In this document: piece by piece, positions 43,248 through 52,132 of the stretch
Layout: the number at the start of each line of letters is the position of its first letter
Position numbering within the stretch: position 1 is the first letter of the stretch
Assembly: GCF_051903925.1 (NCBI RefSeq)
Contig: NZ_CP173678.1
Span: 992,001-1,056,000 of the forward strand
Source: G051903925 sp051903925
GTDB taxonomy: Bacteria > Pseudomonadota > Alphaproteobacteria > Zavarziniales > Zavarziniaceae
DNA: 64,000 nucleotides
Reading direction: 5' to 3'
Notes under the pieces: model-generated
Database searches by the model: none
What the model was told of the DNA's origin: nothing
Seen by the model: the letters and a program-made list of their open reading frames with translations, nothing else
Translations under genes and position numbers: made by a program

Positions 43248-43261
43248 AGGCGCTGGCGCCT
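43248..43261. promoter_or_regulatory. Perfect palindrome upstream of parD, candidate operator
   Basis: AGGCGC-TG-GCGCCT is a perfect palindrome in the 64-base gap between gluQ and the ParD-like gene, 37 bases before its ATG. Ribbon-helix-helix antitoxins repress their own operon at such sites. Only inferred from position. Confidence 0.35.
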
Positions 43262-43298
43262 GCTGCGAAACCGGTCGGCGCGGGTGTAGACTGCCTCC

Positions 43299-43565
43299 AT
43301 GGCCGAGCCCCGACACATGGTCGCCCTGACCCCCGAGCAGCACGCCTTCGCCGCCGAGAAGGTGGCGTCCGGCGAGTACGACAGCATCGAGGAGGTCGTC
43401 GCCGACGCCCTCGCCGCGCTGCGGGAGGAAGACTCCGAACCGGCATTCGACCGATTGCTGCAGGAGGAGATCGCGCGGCGGAACGGTGCGTTCGAGGCGG
43501 ACCCGTCAAATGTCAAGACGGTGGAAGAGGTCCTGGCGAACGTCACGCGTCGCGCAATGGCCTGA
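43299..43565 (+). CDS. parD: ParD-like antitoxin (ribbon-helix-helix)
   Basis: 88 aa. N-terminal RHM-V-ALTPEQHAFAAEKVASGEYDSIEEVV is the ParD ribbon-helix-helix pattern; DALAALREEDSE leads into a C-terminal helical toxin-binding tail. Its stop at 43565 is one base before the toxin's GTG, the usual tight ParDE coupling. Predicted to neutralise the toxin and repress the operon. Confidence 0.85.
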   Translation: MAEPRHMVALTPEQHAFAAEKVASGEYDSIEEVVADALAALREEDSEPAFDRLLQEEIARRNGAFEADPSNVKTVEEVLANVTRRAMA

Positions 43566-43566
43566 G

Positions 43567-43872
43567 GTGAAGGCGCGCCGGGTCCGCTATACTGGAGATG
43601 CTGAAGGCGATCTTCGTGACATCTTCGACTGGCTGGATGAGGCAACTGGCCGCGAGACGGCTATGGGCTATGTCAGCCGGATCACTGACTTCTGCGAGAC
43701 CCTCAGCTATGCCGCAGAGCGCGGAACGCTGCGGAAGGATCTGCCCCCGGGCGTGCGCGCGATCGGCTTCCGCCATTCGGCGACCGTGGTCTTCCGCGTG
43801 GACGGCGATCAGGTCACCATCCTTGGCATTTTCCGCAAGGGGCGGAACTGGACGGCGGATTTCGGGCGCTGA
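43567..43872 (+). CDS. parE: ParE-like toxin (RelE/ParE superfamily)
   Basis: 101 aa starting at GTG 43567. RelE/ParE fold pattern: VRYTGDAEGDLRDIFDWLDEATG, AERGTLRKDLPPGVRAIGFRHSATVVFRVDGDQVTILGIFRKGRNW. This places it in the ParE (gyrase-inhibitor) group rather than the ribosome-dependent RelE group, but that needs testing. The longer frame to 43486 lies inside parD and is not used. Downstream, the lacI gene converges. Confidence 0.85.
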   Translation: MKARRVRYTGDAEGDLRDIFDWLDEATGRETAMGYVSRITDFCETLSYAAERGTLRKDLPPGVRAIGFRHSATVVFRVDGDQVTILGIFRKGRNWTADFGR

Positions 43873-43875
43873 ACT

Positions 43876-44904
43876 TCAGGTCCGGGTGGTGGAGGCGCGG
43901 ACGTCCAGGCGGCCTTCGATGATGATGCCACGGCCGTCCCCCTCCCCCGCCATCCGGCGCAGCAGCATGGCGGTGGCGGCGCGGCCCAGTTCGTCCGGCC
44001 GCAGGTCCTGGGCCGTGATCGGCACAGGCCCGGCCCGGACCGAGGCATTGTCGCTGCCGGCAATGACCAGCAGGTCGCCAGGCACCGCCAGGCCCTGGGC
44101 GCGGGCCGCCAGGACGGTGCCAACCGCGATGCGGTCCAGCACCGCATAGATCGCATCCGGCCGGTCGGGCTGGACCAGCATCTGGCTTGCCACCTCGTAC
44201 CCCGCGGCCTCGGTCGCGGGCAGGTGGATGACCCGGCGCAACGGTGCAAGACCACGCGCGGCGGTCCAGGCGGCATAGGCGGCGCTGGCGGCCCGGCTGT
44301 AGCCATAGCCTTCGGACGCGGTGATGAGGGCGGGACGCTTGGCCCCGGCGGCCGCCATGTGGTCGAGGGCGGCACGCGTCAGGCCTTCATGATCGCTGTC
44401 GACCCACCAGCCGGTGCCGGGTCGCGAGGGGTCGCGCCCGATCGTCACCACTGGCACGCCGTGCGCCTCCATGTGGCCGACGATGGGATCGTCGTTGACC
44501 GGGTCGATCACGATGCAGCCGTCCATCGGCATGCTGGCCAGCAACTCGCCCGACGCCCCGAACGGGACCAGCAGAAGGCTCAGGCCATGGGCCATCGCCT
44601 CCGCGGCGCAGGCCTCCCAGATCCGGATCACGTATTCGACCTGGGCCAGGCTCTGCCCCAGGCTGGCGGGTAGAGAGGCCGCAAGGGCCAGCACGCCGGC
44701 CCGCTTCTGCCGCAGGTTGCGGGCATTGGCATTGGCGCGGTAGCCGAGCTTCTGCGCGATCGCCACGATCCGCTCCCGCGTCGCCGGGTCCAGCCGCCCG
44801 GTGCGGTTCAGCGCATAGGACACCGCCGTGGTGGAGACGCCGGCCATCTGCGCCACGTCCCGGATGCCGACCCTGTGCCCGCTCGCCCGCTTGCCATCCG
44901 CCAA
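43876..44904 (-). CDS. LacI-family transcriptional regulator
   Basis: 342 aa. HTH at residues about 13-34 (GIRDVAQMAGVSTTAVSYAL) with the LacI hinge RNLRQKRAGVLALAASLP, then a sugar-binding-protein-like effector domain (MDGCIVIDPVNDDPIVGHMEAHGVPVV, PDAIYAVLDRIAVG). It diverges from the LLM monooxygenase gene and shares with it a 184-base gap containing a near-consensus LacI operator. It probably controls that gene and itself; inducer unknown. Converges on parE. Confidence 0.92.
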   Translation of the reverse strand: MADGKRASGHRVGIRDVAQMAGVSTTAVSYALNRTGRLDPATRERIVAIAQKLGYRANANARNLRQKRAGVLALAASLPASLGQSLAQVEYVIRIWEACAAEAMAHGLSLLLVPFGASGELLASMPMDGCIVIDPVNDDPIVGHMEAHGVPVVTIGRDPSRPGTGWWVDSDHEGLTRAALDHMAAAGAKRPALITASEGYGYSRAASAAYAAWTAARGLAPLRRVIHLPATEAAGYEVASQMLVQPDRPDAIYAVLDRIAVGTVLAARAQGLAVPGDLLVIAGSDNASVRAGPVPITAQDLRPDELGRAATAMLLRRMAGEGDGRGIIIEGRLDVRASTTRT

Positions 44905-44997
44905 ACCGCCAGCCCCTCCCTGCGCGATCCTTCGCCACCATAGCAGGTGCCTGCCACGACTGATGGCAATGCCGCTTGATTTATGCAGGAAGGACGC

Positions 44998-45009
44998 TTA
45001 ATCGTTTCA
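44998..45009. promoter_or_regulatory. Candidate LacI-type operator
   Basis: TTAATCGTTTCA differs from the common LacI-family palindrome TGAAACGTTTCA at only two positions and keeps the central CG. It lies in the gap between the lacI gene and the LLM monooxygenase, just after TTGATT (44976-44981) which is a possible -35 for the monooxygenase. Confidence 0.5.
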
Positions 45010-45088
45010 GCATAAGGCCGGCACAGGCCAAGGGGAAGCGCTGGGGAAGGTGTTCGGGAACCCACGGGGGCGAGGGGAGAACACGGAC

Positions 45089-46402
45089 ATGGCGCGGCCT
45101 TTTCACTTGAGCTGGTTTCTTCAGGGCTCAAGCATCCAGTCCTGGAACCAGCCCTGGACCGGGAACATCGTTGACGACTGGATGTATCCCCGCTTCTTCA
45201 TCGAGCTGCTGCAGCAGCTGGAGCGGGCCAAGTTCGACTACATCCTGCTGGAGGATGCGTCCTATATCGGCCAGGCCTATAACAACTCCCGCGAATTCTA
45301 CCTGAAGCACGGCTATTCCTGCCCGCGCCAGGAGCCGTCGATCGTGGCCACCCTGATGGCAGCGGCGACGTCGAAGATCGGCATCGTGCCCACTCTCGCC
45401 ACCTTCACCCACCATCCCTATCTGGTTGCCCGCGTGATCGGCACGCTGGACCAGGTGTCGGGCGGGCGCATCGGCTGGAACGTCGTCACGGGTTCGTCCG
45501 ACTTTGCCCAGATGAACTTCGGGCGCGAGGGCCATCCCCCGCACGACGTCCGCTATGAGATGGCGGAGGAGTTCATCGACTGCGTGACCCAGCTCTGGGA
45601 CTCTTGGCAGCCGGGCGCCATCGTCAACGATACCGAGACGCCGATGCTGATCGACCATACCAAGGTCAGGCAGATCGACTTCGAGGGGAAATACTACAAG
45701 TCGCGCGGCCCCTTGAACTCGGGCCCCTGCCCGCAAGGGCGGCCCGTCATCGCCCAGGCCGGCGGCAGTGCCGCGGGCAAGGCCTTTGCCGCCAAGCACG
45801 CCGACACCATCGTCGCCTCCGTCCGCGGCGTGCCCGCGATGAAGGCCTATCGCGAGGACGTGACCGCCCGGCTGAAGGCCAATGGCCGCGATCCCGATTC
45901 CTGCAAGCTGTTCTTCCTGGTCTGCCCGATCATCGGCGGCACCGAGGAGGAAGCCCTGCGCGAGAAGGCCCGGCAGACGGAAGAAAGCAACGACATGATC
46001 ACCGCCAGGCTGGCTGGCCTGTCCAAGATCACCAACATCGATTTCTCGAAGCAGCCGCTGGACAAGCTGGTCGACCAGACCCTGACGACCAACGGCCACG
46101 TCCAGATGCTGGAGGAGTTCCTGGCCTTCTCCAAGGGCAAGACGCTGCGCGCGGCCATCCTGGACTACAACGCGGGGGGCGAGGCGCTGGACCTGGTCGG
46201 CACGCCGGAGCAGGTGGCGACGCTGATGGCCGATGCCATGGCAACCAGCGGTGGCGACGGCTTCCTGTTCACGCCGCCGAACACCAACCGCCGCACCGTC
46301 GCCGAGATCACCGACGGCCTGGTGCCGGTGCTGCAGAAGCGCGGGCTGGTGCGCCGCGCCTATAACCACGACCACCTGCGCGACACGCTGCTGGAGTTCT
46401 GA
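45089..46402 (+). CDS. LLM-class flavin-dependent monooxygenase (NtaA/SnaA/DszA family)
   Basis: 437 aa bacterial luciferase-like monooxygenase using FMNH2 supplied by a separate reductase. Start at 45089 is chosen for GAGGGGAGA 9 bases upstream. Family blocks: PFHLSWFLQG, FDYILLEDASYIG, LVARVIGTLDQVSGGRIGWNVVTGSSD, QGRPVIAQAGGSAAGKAFAAKHADTIV and GDGFLFTPPN. The NtaA group oxidises aminopolycarboxylates, sulfur heterocycles or long alkanes; substrate cannot be told. No flavin reductase gene nearby. Likely repressed by the divergent LacI protein. Confidence 0.92.
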   Translation: MARPFHLSWFLQGSSIQSWNQPWTGNIVDDWMYPRFFIELLQQLERAKFDYILLEDASYIGQAYNNSREFYLKHGYSCPRQEPSIVATLMAAATSKIGIVPTLATFTHHPYLVARVIGTLDQVSGGRIGWNVVTGSSDFAQMNFGREGHPPHDVRYEMAEEFIDCVTQLWDSWQPGAIVNDTETPMLIDHTKVRQIDFEGKYYKSRGPLNSGPCPQGRPVIAQAGGSAAGKAFAAKHADTIVASVRGVPAMKAYREDVTARLKANGRDPDSCKLFFLVCPIIGGTEEEALREKARQTEESNDMITARLAGLSKITNIDFSKQPLDKLVDQTLTTNGHVQMLEEFLAFSKGKTLRAAILDYNAGGEALDLVGTPEQVATLMADAMATSGGDGFLFTPPNTNRRTVAEITDGLVPVLQKRGLVRRAYNHDHLRDTLLEF

Positions 46403-46492
46403 GCGCCCGGCTGCGCTGCGCGATGGCGGACGGGACGGCGCCAGCGCGCGCAGCCGCGGCTATAGTGTCGCCGTTCAGCAGGAGGGTTGCGG

Positions 46493-47188
46493 ATGGCACT
46501 GACACGGATCGACGGCCCACGGGTCCCGGCTGCGGCGGGCGGGCGGCCCGACAGCCCGGTGGTCCTGGTCCATGGCTATGGCGCCGATGGCAACGACCTG
46601 ATCGAGCTGGCCCCCCATTGGGGCCGCATGCTGCCCGGCACGGCCTTCGTGGCACCCCACGCGCCGGAGCCGTGCGAGCAGTCGCCGATGGGCCGGCAAT
46701 GGTTCGGGATCATGCGGGCGGGTCCCAACTGGATGACGGGCGCCCGGCGGGCCGCCCCCATCCTGGAAGCCTTCGTCGAGGGCGAACGGCAGCGCCTGGG
46801 CCTGACCCCGGACCGCGTTGCGCTGGTCGGCTTCAGCCAGGGCACGGTGATGTCGCTACAGGTCGCCCTGCGCCAGGAAGAACCCTATGCCGCCGTGGTC
46901 GGCTTCTCTGGCGCCCTGGCGGAGCCTGAGACTGTGGCGGCCGAAACGACGTCGCGCCCGCCTGTCCTGCTGGTGCACGGCGACCAGGACCCGATGATCC
47001 CGGTCGGCGCGGTGCATGCGGCAACCGCCGCCCTGGCCCGGGCCGGCGTGTCGGTCCAGTTCCACATCTGCCAGGGCCTGGGCCATTCGATCGACCAGGA
47101 TGGCCTGCACCTGGCCGGCCAGTTCCTGCGCGATGCCTTTCGCGGTGCGCTCGACGGGGCCGGCGGGGCCTTCTCCACCGCCGGCTGA
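46493..47188 (+). CDS. Phospholipase/carboxylesterase-family alpha/beta hydrolase
   Basis: 231 aa serine hydrolase of the LysoPLA/carboxylesterase group. Nucleophile in VGFSQGTVMS, catalytic Asp in VHGDQDPMIPV, and His in GLGHSID; oxyanion region LVHGYGADGNDLIELA. AGGAGGG 7 bases before the ATG fixes the start. Downstream of the LLM gene by about 90 bases; may be co-transcribed. Acts on short acyl esters or lysophospholipids, by family. Confidence 0.9.
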   Translation: MALTRIDGPRVPAAAGGRPDSPVVLVHGYGADGNDLIELAPHWGRMLPGTAFVAPHAPEPCEQSPMGRQWFGIMRAGPNWMTGARRAAPILEAFVEGERQRLGLTPDRVALVGFSQGTVMSLQVALRQEEPYAAVVGFSGALAEPETVAAETTSRPPVLLVHGDQDPMIPVGAVHAATAALARAGVSVQFHICQGLGHSIDQDGLHLAGQFLRDAFRGALDGAGGAFSTAG

Positions 47189-47192
47189 GACA

Positions 47193-48191
47193 TCAGGCGG
47201 CCGCCAGCCAGGGCAGCGCGCCCGCGCCGTCCAGGATCGCGCGCAGCGTGGCGTCGCCCGCCACCTCGGCATGGCGCTGGCGCAGCACGGCCAGGGACTT
47301 GGCGTGGTACTTCTGCGGTCCCTGGACATAGTCCCGGCCCTGGATCGTCACGGTGAAGCTGTCCTGTCCCGCCGCCAGCGCCCGGGCATTGGCGTCGGAC
47401 CAGGGCAGGAAGGTCTGTGCGACATGGGCCAGGATCGGCGCCAAGGTCGGCGCCAGCGACGGCCAGGCCTCCAGCGATCCGGTGCTGGCCGGCTCGCGCA
47501 TGCGGTAGCACCAGTCCAGGGCCGCCGGTGCCTGTGCCCGCAGGATGCTGCCGCCCGTCGGGTCGATTGACATCTCGTACAATTGCGGCGCCAGGCCGAA
47601 ATCGCCGAACGTGGCGCGCGTCCCGAACAGGTAGGGGCGATCCACCAGGTGCGCCTGGAGCAGTGCCAGCAACTGCCGGTAATAGTCGGCGATCAACGGC
47701 GCCGTCTCGGGGCTGGAGCCGACGAAATGGCCGCGGCTGCTCATGCGGGCCTTCACCATCGCAGTGACGTTGGCGATCGTATCGTCATCCGCGCCAAGCG
47801 CGTTCAGGCGCGCGATCGACTGGGCTGCCGCCGTCTGATCCAGGTCGGTGGCCCAGCGATAGTGGAACATCAGCTTGTTCCCCCACTCGTCGCCGAACTC
47901 CTCCAGCAGGATGCCCAGGAAGCGCAGCGCCGGATCGTCCGGGTGGACGGGCGGGCTCGGGTGCTCCGCCTCGATCCGGTCGATGATCGGCGTCGAATCC
48001 TGGATGGCGTCGCCCGCGGGCGTCACCACCGTCGGGATGATCGGCAGCTTGGCGACGGCCTTGTACTCTGCCTCGGTCCTGACGCTGCGTGAGATCCAGT
48101 CATGGGGCAGGCCCTTGAACCGGAGATAGGAGCGCACCTTCACCGAATAGGGCGACATCTCCGAGCCGAAGACGCGATAGGTCCCGCTCAC
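47193..48191 (-). CDS. Glutathione S-transferase family protein, long form
   Basis: 332 aa, about 110 longer than usual GSTs. N-terminal thioredoxin fold FGSEMSPYSVKVRSYLRFKGLPHDW and IPTVVTPAGDAIQDSTPIIDRIE; GST-C with FGDEWGNKLMFHYRW and YLFGTRATFGDFGLAPQLYEM; then an extension (WYRMREP... IQGRDYVQGPQKYHAKSLAVLRQRH) seen in a group of long bacterial GST-like proteins. It converges on the esterase gene and lies 7 bases after a GFA gene's stop in the same direction. Function unknown. Confidence 0.82.
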   Translation of the reverse strand: MSGTYRVFGSEMSPYSVKVRSYLRFKGLPHDWISRSVRTEAEYKAVAKLPIIPTVVTPAGDAIQDSTPIIDRIEAEHPSPPVHPDDPALRFLGILLEEFGDEWGNKLMFHYRWATDLDQTAAAQSIARLNALGADDDTIANVTAMVKARMSSRGHFVGSSPETAPLIADYYRQLLALLQAHLVDRPYLFGTRATFGDFGLAPQLYEMSIDPTGGSILRAQAPAALDWCYRMREPASTGSLEAWPSLAPTLAPILAHVAQTFLPWSDANARALAAGQDSFTVTIQGRDYVQGPQKYHAKSLAVLRQRHAEVAGDATLRAILDGAGALPWLAAA

Positions 48192-48198
48192 GACAGCC

Positions 48199-48603
48199 TC
48201 AACCCGGCAGGCGGGGGAAGGACGGAATGCCCTCCGGAATGCAGTGGAAGGGCTGCTGGTCGACCGTGTAGATCGCCATCTGCGGCCCGCCGAACGCCTT
48301 GGGATCGTCGAGCGAGCCGACCTTGACGATGGCCGCGGGAAAGCCCGGCGGCTTGGTCACGACGTGGGTCCCGCACTCCGGGCAGAACTCGCGCGTGACG
48401 GGGTTGGGCAGGTCGCTGCGCTTGAACGCCTTGGGCGTGCCCTTGGTGTAGGAATAGCCGGCGATCGGCATGGCGACGAAGACATTGGGGCTGCCGCCGG
48501 TGATGTACTGGCACTCCCGGCAATGACACTGCGCCTTCATCATCGGCTCGCCCTCCGCCCTGTAGCGGACGGCCCCGCAATAGCAGCCACCTTCCAGGAT
48601 CAT
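48199..48603 (-). CDS. GFA/CENP-V domain zinc protein
   Basis: 134 aa GFA-type zinc fold. Zinc ligands in GGCYCGAVRY, CHCRECQ and CPECGTHV, as in glutathione-dependent formaldehyde-activating proteins and their many relatives. Start at 48603 is chosen for GGGGAAG upstream. Co-directional with the long GST, 7 bases apart, so probably one operon handling reactive carbonyls or other electrophiles. The formaldehyde role is doubtful for many family members. Confidence 0.85.
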   Translation of the reverse strand: MILEGGCYCGAVRYRAEGEPMMKAQCHCRECQYITGGSPNVFVAMPIAGYSYTKGTPKAFKRSDLPNPVTREFCPECGTHVVTKPPGFPAAIVKVGSLDDPKAFGGPQMAIYTVDQQPFHCIPEGIPSFPRLPG

Positions 48604-48983
48604 GATCGCTTCCCCCATTGGATGTTGGGGGCAAGCCTACGCCAAGGTGCGGCAGCGCACCAAGGTTCGGGACCATGTTTTCAGAAACTTGCGCTGGCAG
48701 CCAGGGTCCGGACCAGGCGCACAGAGATTGCCCCGCCGTATCGCGCGAGCCCGGCTGGGCATGCCACCCAGGGGTGGTCTTAGGCTCAACGCCCGAAGGC
48801 GCGAGCAGACACAGGTCGTTACCAGAAACCCGGATGCAATGGGCGCCAACTTTGCTCCCTCTCCCGTCCCGCAGGGATGGGAGAGGGTTGGGGTAAGGGC
48901 GGGACGCAACATTTCAGCCCACCCAACCCTCCCCCACCTCCGGCGGGGGAGGGCTTCGAGGTGCCGCCCGTGAGTGTGGCCTG
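48604..48983. repeat. Gene-free gap with family C palindromic repeat
   Basis: About 380 bases between the GFA start and the second LLM gene's stop, with no convincing gene. At 48857-48887 CCCTCTCCCGTCCC-GCA-GGGATGGGAGAGGG forms a near-perfect hairpin, and at 48916-48955 CCCTCCCCCACC-...-GGCGGGGGAGGG a second one. The two are joined by inverted GAGGGTTGGGG / CCCAACCCTC, so the whole 48857-48955 folds as a longer element. Likely also works as a terminator. Confidence 0.6.
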
Positions 48984-50291
48984 TCAGAACGCCAGCAGGT
49001 TCTCGCGCAGCGTCTTGCCCGTGTACTGGGTCCGCATCAGGCCGCGGCGCTGCAGGGCGGGGACCAGGCCGTCGCAGACTTCCGCGATCATGCGGCGGTT
49101 GACCGCCAGGCCCGGCTTGGCGATCAGGAAGCCGTCGCCGCCCACTGCCTCCATCGCCTCGCCCATCTTGTCGGCGACCTGGTCGGGCGTGCCGATCAGC
49201 TCGATCGAGGCGACCATGCCGCCGTCCAGGACGAGCTGGCGCAGCGTCTTGCCGCTGCCCCATTGCTGGAACGCGTCGAGCGAACCCTGCTCGCCATTGG
49301 TCAGCAGCCGCTCGGGCAGCGGCTCGTCGAAGGAATACTTCTTGAAATCGATATCGGTGATCGCGGCGATGGAGGCGATGTTGCGCTCCACGAACTCGGG
49401 GTCGTTCACCATGCGCTCGTACTTGGCGCGGGCCTCCTGCTCCGTCTCGCCCAGGACAGGGGCGGTCAGGTACATCACCTTCACATCGTCGGGATTGCGG
49501 CCATGGGCTTCGGCCCTGGCGCGGATGTCGTCGCGGAAGGCCTTCATCTCGGCATAGCCCTTGTTCACCGAGATGATGCAGTCGGCATACTTGGCGGCGA
49601 AGTCGCGGCCGGCCGGAGAGCCGCCCGCCTGGACCATGGTCGGCCGCCCCTGCGGCGAGCGCGCGGTGTTGAGGGGCCCGCGGCACTTGTAGTATTTGCC
49701 CTTGAAATTGATCTCGCGGACCTTGGTGTGGTCGGCATAGATCTTGTTCTCGCGGTCCAGGACGATGGCATCGGGGTCCCAGGACTCGAACAGCTGGTTC
49801 ACCAGGTCCAGGTATTCGTGGGCCATTTCATAGCGCAGGTCCTTGGGCGGCAGCTTGTCCATGCCGAAGTTCTGCGCGGCCCCGTCTTCGGCGCTGGTCA
49901 CGATGTTCCAGCCGAAGCGGCCGCCCGCGATGTGATCGACGGTCGAGCACAGGCGCGCCAGCATGAACGGCGGGTAGGCCAGGGTCGACATCGTGGCGAC
50001 GACCCCAATGTTCTGCGTCAATGCGCCGATCAGGGTCGTGATCGGCACCGGGTCGTGCTTCGGTACCTTGGACAGCGCTTGCTTCAGGTAGATCTCGTAG
50101 GACGCGCCATAGGCATCCGGGATCGCCAGCTTGTCCTCGAACAGGATGTAGTCGAAGCAGGCGCGGTCCAGCGCCTGCGCCATCTCGACATAGAACTTGC
50201 CGTCCCACGGCATGCCACCGGCCGAGAATACGCCGTTCCATTCGTCGGTGCAGAAGTTCGTGAACCAGCCGAGATGGAACATCCGCGCCAT
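48984..50291 (-). CDS. LLM-class flavin-dependent monooxygenase (second copy)
   Basis: 435 aa, paralogous to the gene at 45089 but clearly diverged. Blocks: FHLGWFTNF, FDYILFEDKLAIPDAYG, LCSTVDHIAGGRFGWNIVTSAEDGAAQNFG, GRPTMVQAGGSPAGRDFAAKYADCII and GDGFLIAKPG. RBS AAGGGGGG before the ATG. Like the first copy it needs a reduced-flavin supplier that is not in the window. Substrate unknown. The 87-base gap upstream, toward the acyltransferase stop, shows no distinct feature. Confidence 0.92.
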   Translation of the reverse strand: MARMFHLGWFTNFCTDEWNGVFSAGGMPWDGKFYVEMAQALDRACFDYILFEDKLAIPDAYGASYEIYLKQALSKVPKHDPVPITTLIGALTQNIGVVATMSTLAYPPFMLARLCSTVDHIAGGRFGWNIVTSAEDGAAQNFGMDKLPPKDLRYEMAHEYLDLVNQLFESWDPDAIVLDRENKIYADHTKVREINFKGKYYKCRGPLNTARSPQGRPTMVQAGGSPAGRDFAAKYADCIISVNKGYAEMKAFRDDIRARAEAHGRNPDDVKVMYLTAPVLGETEQEARAKYERMVNDPEFVERNIASIAAITDIDFKKYSFDEPLPERLLTNGEQGSLDAFQQWGSGKTLRQLVLDGGMVASIELIGTPDQVADKMGEAMEAVGGDGFLIAKPGLAVNRRMIAEVCDGLVPALQRRGLMRTQYTGKTLRENLLAF

Positions 50292-50378
50292 GACAGGCCC
50301 CCCTTGCGATCGGTCGGGGAAAGCATGTCAGGGTGCGATGCCACGGGACAGATGCTGCGGTGCAGCATCTGTCAAAGG

Positions 50379-51473
50379 TCACTTTGGATCAGCGGCCGCC
50401 AGGGCCGGACGCGGCAGGCTTGCCGGGACAAGGCGCAGCAACGGCCGTTCCACCCACAGATGAAAGGCGATGCCGGCCGCCAGGCCCCATGCGGCCAGCA
50501 CGGCAAAGACGGGCCAGGGTGACCATGCCGTCATGGGGGCCAGCGCCACCATGACCTTGGCCAGCAGCGAGATGGCGGGCATGTGCACCAGGTAGATGGC
50601 GTAGGAAGCCTGCCCCAGGAATGCCAGCCACCGCGGCACGCGGAGCAGGCCGGCGCGCTCGCACGCGACCGCCCCAAGGATGGTCAGGACAGCGCCCAGG
50701 CCCATGCCGATCGTGATCAGGGCGTCCTCGCGTGCGTCGTCCCGCAGGGCGGCCACCCAGACGTAGGCGATGAGGGCCAGGCCTGCCGCCAGCAGCCCCA
50801 CCCCCAGGTGGCCGCTGATCCGGCGATGCAGCAGGGCCGCGCCCAGGCCGAACAGGAACAGCAGGTTGATCGCATTGAAGTAGACCAGGCCCCGCATGCC
50901 CGATGGCGCGGTTGCAAAGGCGATGGCCGATATCAGGCCCAGCAGGGCAAGGCCGGCAGCCCCCCACAGCGGACGGTACAGCAGCAGGCCGAACAGCAGG
51001 TAGAAGATGACCTCGTGCCGCAAGGTCCAGGCGATGTTGATCACCTCCTGTCCCGCGATCGGCAGCAACAGCATCGCGGACAGGATCGTGCCGGGCTGCG
51101 TCTCGATCCCCCTGCCCGTGTGGGGCATCACGACATAGACCAGCACCATGCCCAGGACGACGGGCCACATGGGCAGGTAGATGCGGCGGAAACGACGCCA
51201 CAAATAGGGTGCCGCGGCCCCCGGCCGGCCGATATCGGCCCCGTGCGACGCCATCATGACGAAGCCGCTCAGGACGAAGAAGTATTCGACGCCCAGGCCG
51301 CCGGCATCGAACAGCGTCGTGGGCTTGACCCCGAAATGCTGCGGCAGCGGCATGGTCCCGGCGATATGGAACAGCATGACGCAGATCGCGGCGATGGCCC
51401 GTCCAGCCTCCAGGCTGTCGAAGCGCTGCGCATCGTCGGTCCTGGGCGCGGCGTCGGTCAGCGGGCGTGTCAT
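50379..51473 (-). CDS. Acyltransferase-3 family integral membrane protein
   Basis: 364 aa with about ten membrane helices, of the Acyl_transf_3 family that O-acylates extracellular sugars or lipids. Motifs RFDSLEAGRAIAAICVMLFHIAG (the catalytic His-rich N-terminal region), GGLGVEYFFVLSGFVM, RRFRRIYLPMW, IAWTLRHEVIFYLLFG. In-frame TTG and ATG codons lie just upstream (51509 and 51482); 51473 is chosen for GGCGG before it. Target of acylation unknown. Downstream of it the second LLM gene follows in the same direction. Confidence 0.87.
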   Translation of the reverse strand: MTRPLTDAAPRTDDAQRFDSLEAGRAIAAICVMLFHIAGTMPLPQHFGVKPTTLFDAGGLGVEYFFVLSGFVMMASHGADIGRPGAAAPYLWRRFRRIYLPMWPVVLGMVLVYVVMPHTGRGIETQPGTILSAMLLLPIAGQEVINIAWTLRHEVIFYLLFGLLLYRPLWGAAGLALLGLISAIAFATAPSGMRGLVYFNAINLLFLFGLGAALLHRRISGHLGVGLLAAGLALIAYVWVAALRDDAREDALITIGMGLGAVLTILGAVACERAGLLRVPRWLAFLGQASYAIYLVHMPAISLLAKVMVALAPMTAWSPWPVFAVLAAWGLAAGIAFHLWVERPLLRLVPASLPRPALAAADPK

Positions 51474-51534
51474 GGCCGCCATGTGGCGGCGCGTCGATGG
51501 CGCCGTCAAGCGGCCCGGGGGCCGGCGCGCGCCG

Positions 51535-51885
51535 TCAGGTGGAGCCGTCGCGGACCCAGGCGATCCGCGACACCGGCTTCAGGTGGCGGCGGGCCAGCAG
51601 CGTGCGGGCGCGAACCTGGATCAGGGTCAGCATATCCTCGGCCGCATAGACATTGAGGGAGGGCCGCTCGATCGCGGCCAGGTCGCGGGTGATCCGCATC
51701 GCGGTATCGCCCTCGTCGAAATCCGTGCCGAGGTCGGTCAGGATTGCCTCCGCCTCGATCCCCAGGCTGTCCAGCAGCATCGCGGAATCGCAGGGCGTAT
51801 CGCAGTCGGGCGTTGCCGCCACATGCTCGACGAAGCGGCGCACGGCCCGCCTGGCGGGGCCTGGAAAGGCTAGAACCTCAACCAT
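51535..51885 (-). CDS. Small hypothetical protein
   Basis: 116 aa from ATG 51885 (strong GGGAGAAGG 5 bases upstream); a longer frame to an ATG at 51960 has a weaker site. I do not recognise it. It has an acidic helical middle (EAILTDLGTDFDEGDTAMR) with an Arg-rich C-terminal end (LIQVRARTLLARRHLKPVSR). No membrane helix or signal. The cysteine pair CDTPCD is the only distinctive motif. Lies between a divergent P450 and the acyltransferase. Confidence 0.55.
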   Translation of the reverse strand: MVEVLAFPGPARRAVRRFVEHVAATPDCDTPCDSAMLLDSLGIEAEAILTDLGTDFDEGDTAMRITRDLAAIERPSLNVYAAEDMLTLIQVRARTLLARRHLKPVSRIAWVRDGST

Positions 51886-52132
51886 TCGACCTTCTCCCTG
51901 ACCCGCCGCAGACTGGTTCGTCGCGTCTTGGATCGACTCCGGAGCGGGACTCGAGGACATGATCCCTATCAAGGCACGGCGGGGGTTACGACGGGCTTAA
52001 GCGCCGCACGGGCAAGGCGCCCCTGGCCTGTGACACTTCTGCACCGCAGGCCTTGCTTCAAAGCGGTGCGTGATCGTGATACGTAGTTTTCCGACAAATT
52101 GTCAGAACCCTTCGCTTGGGTGAGGAAACAAG

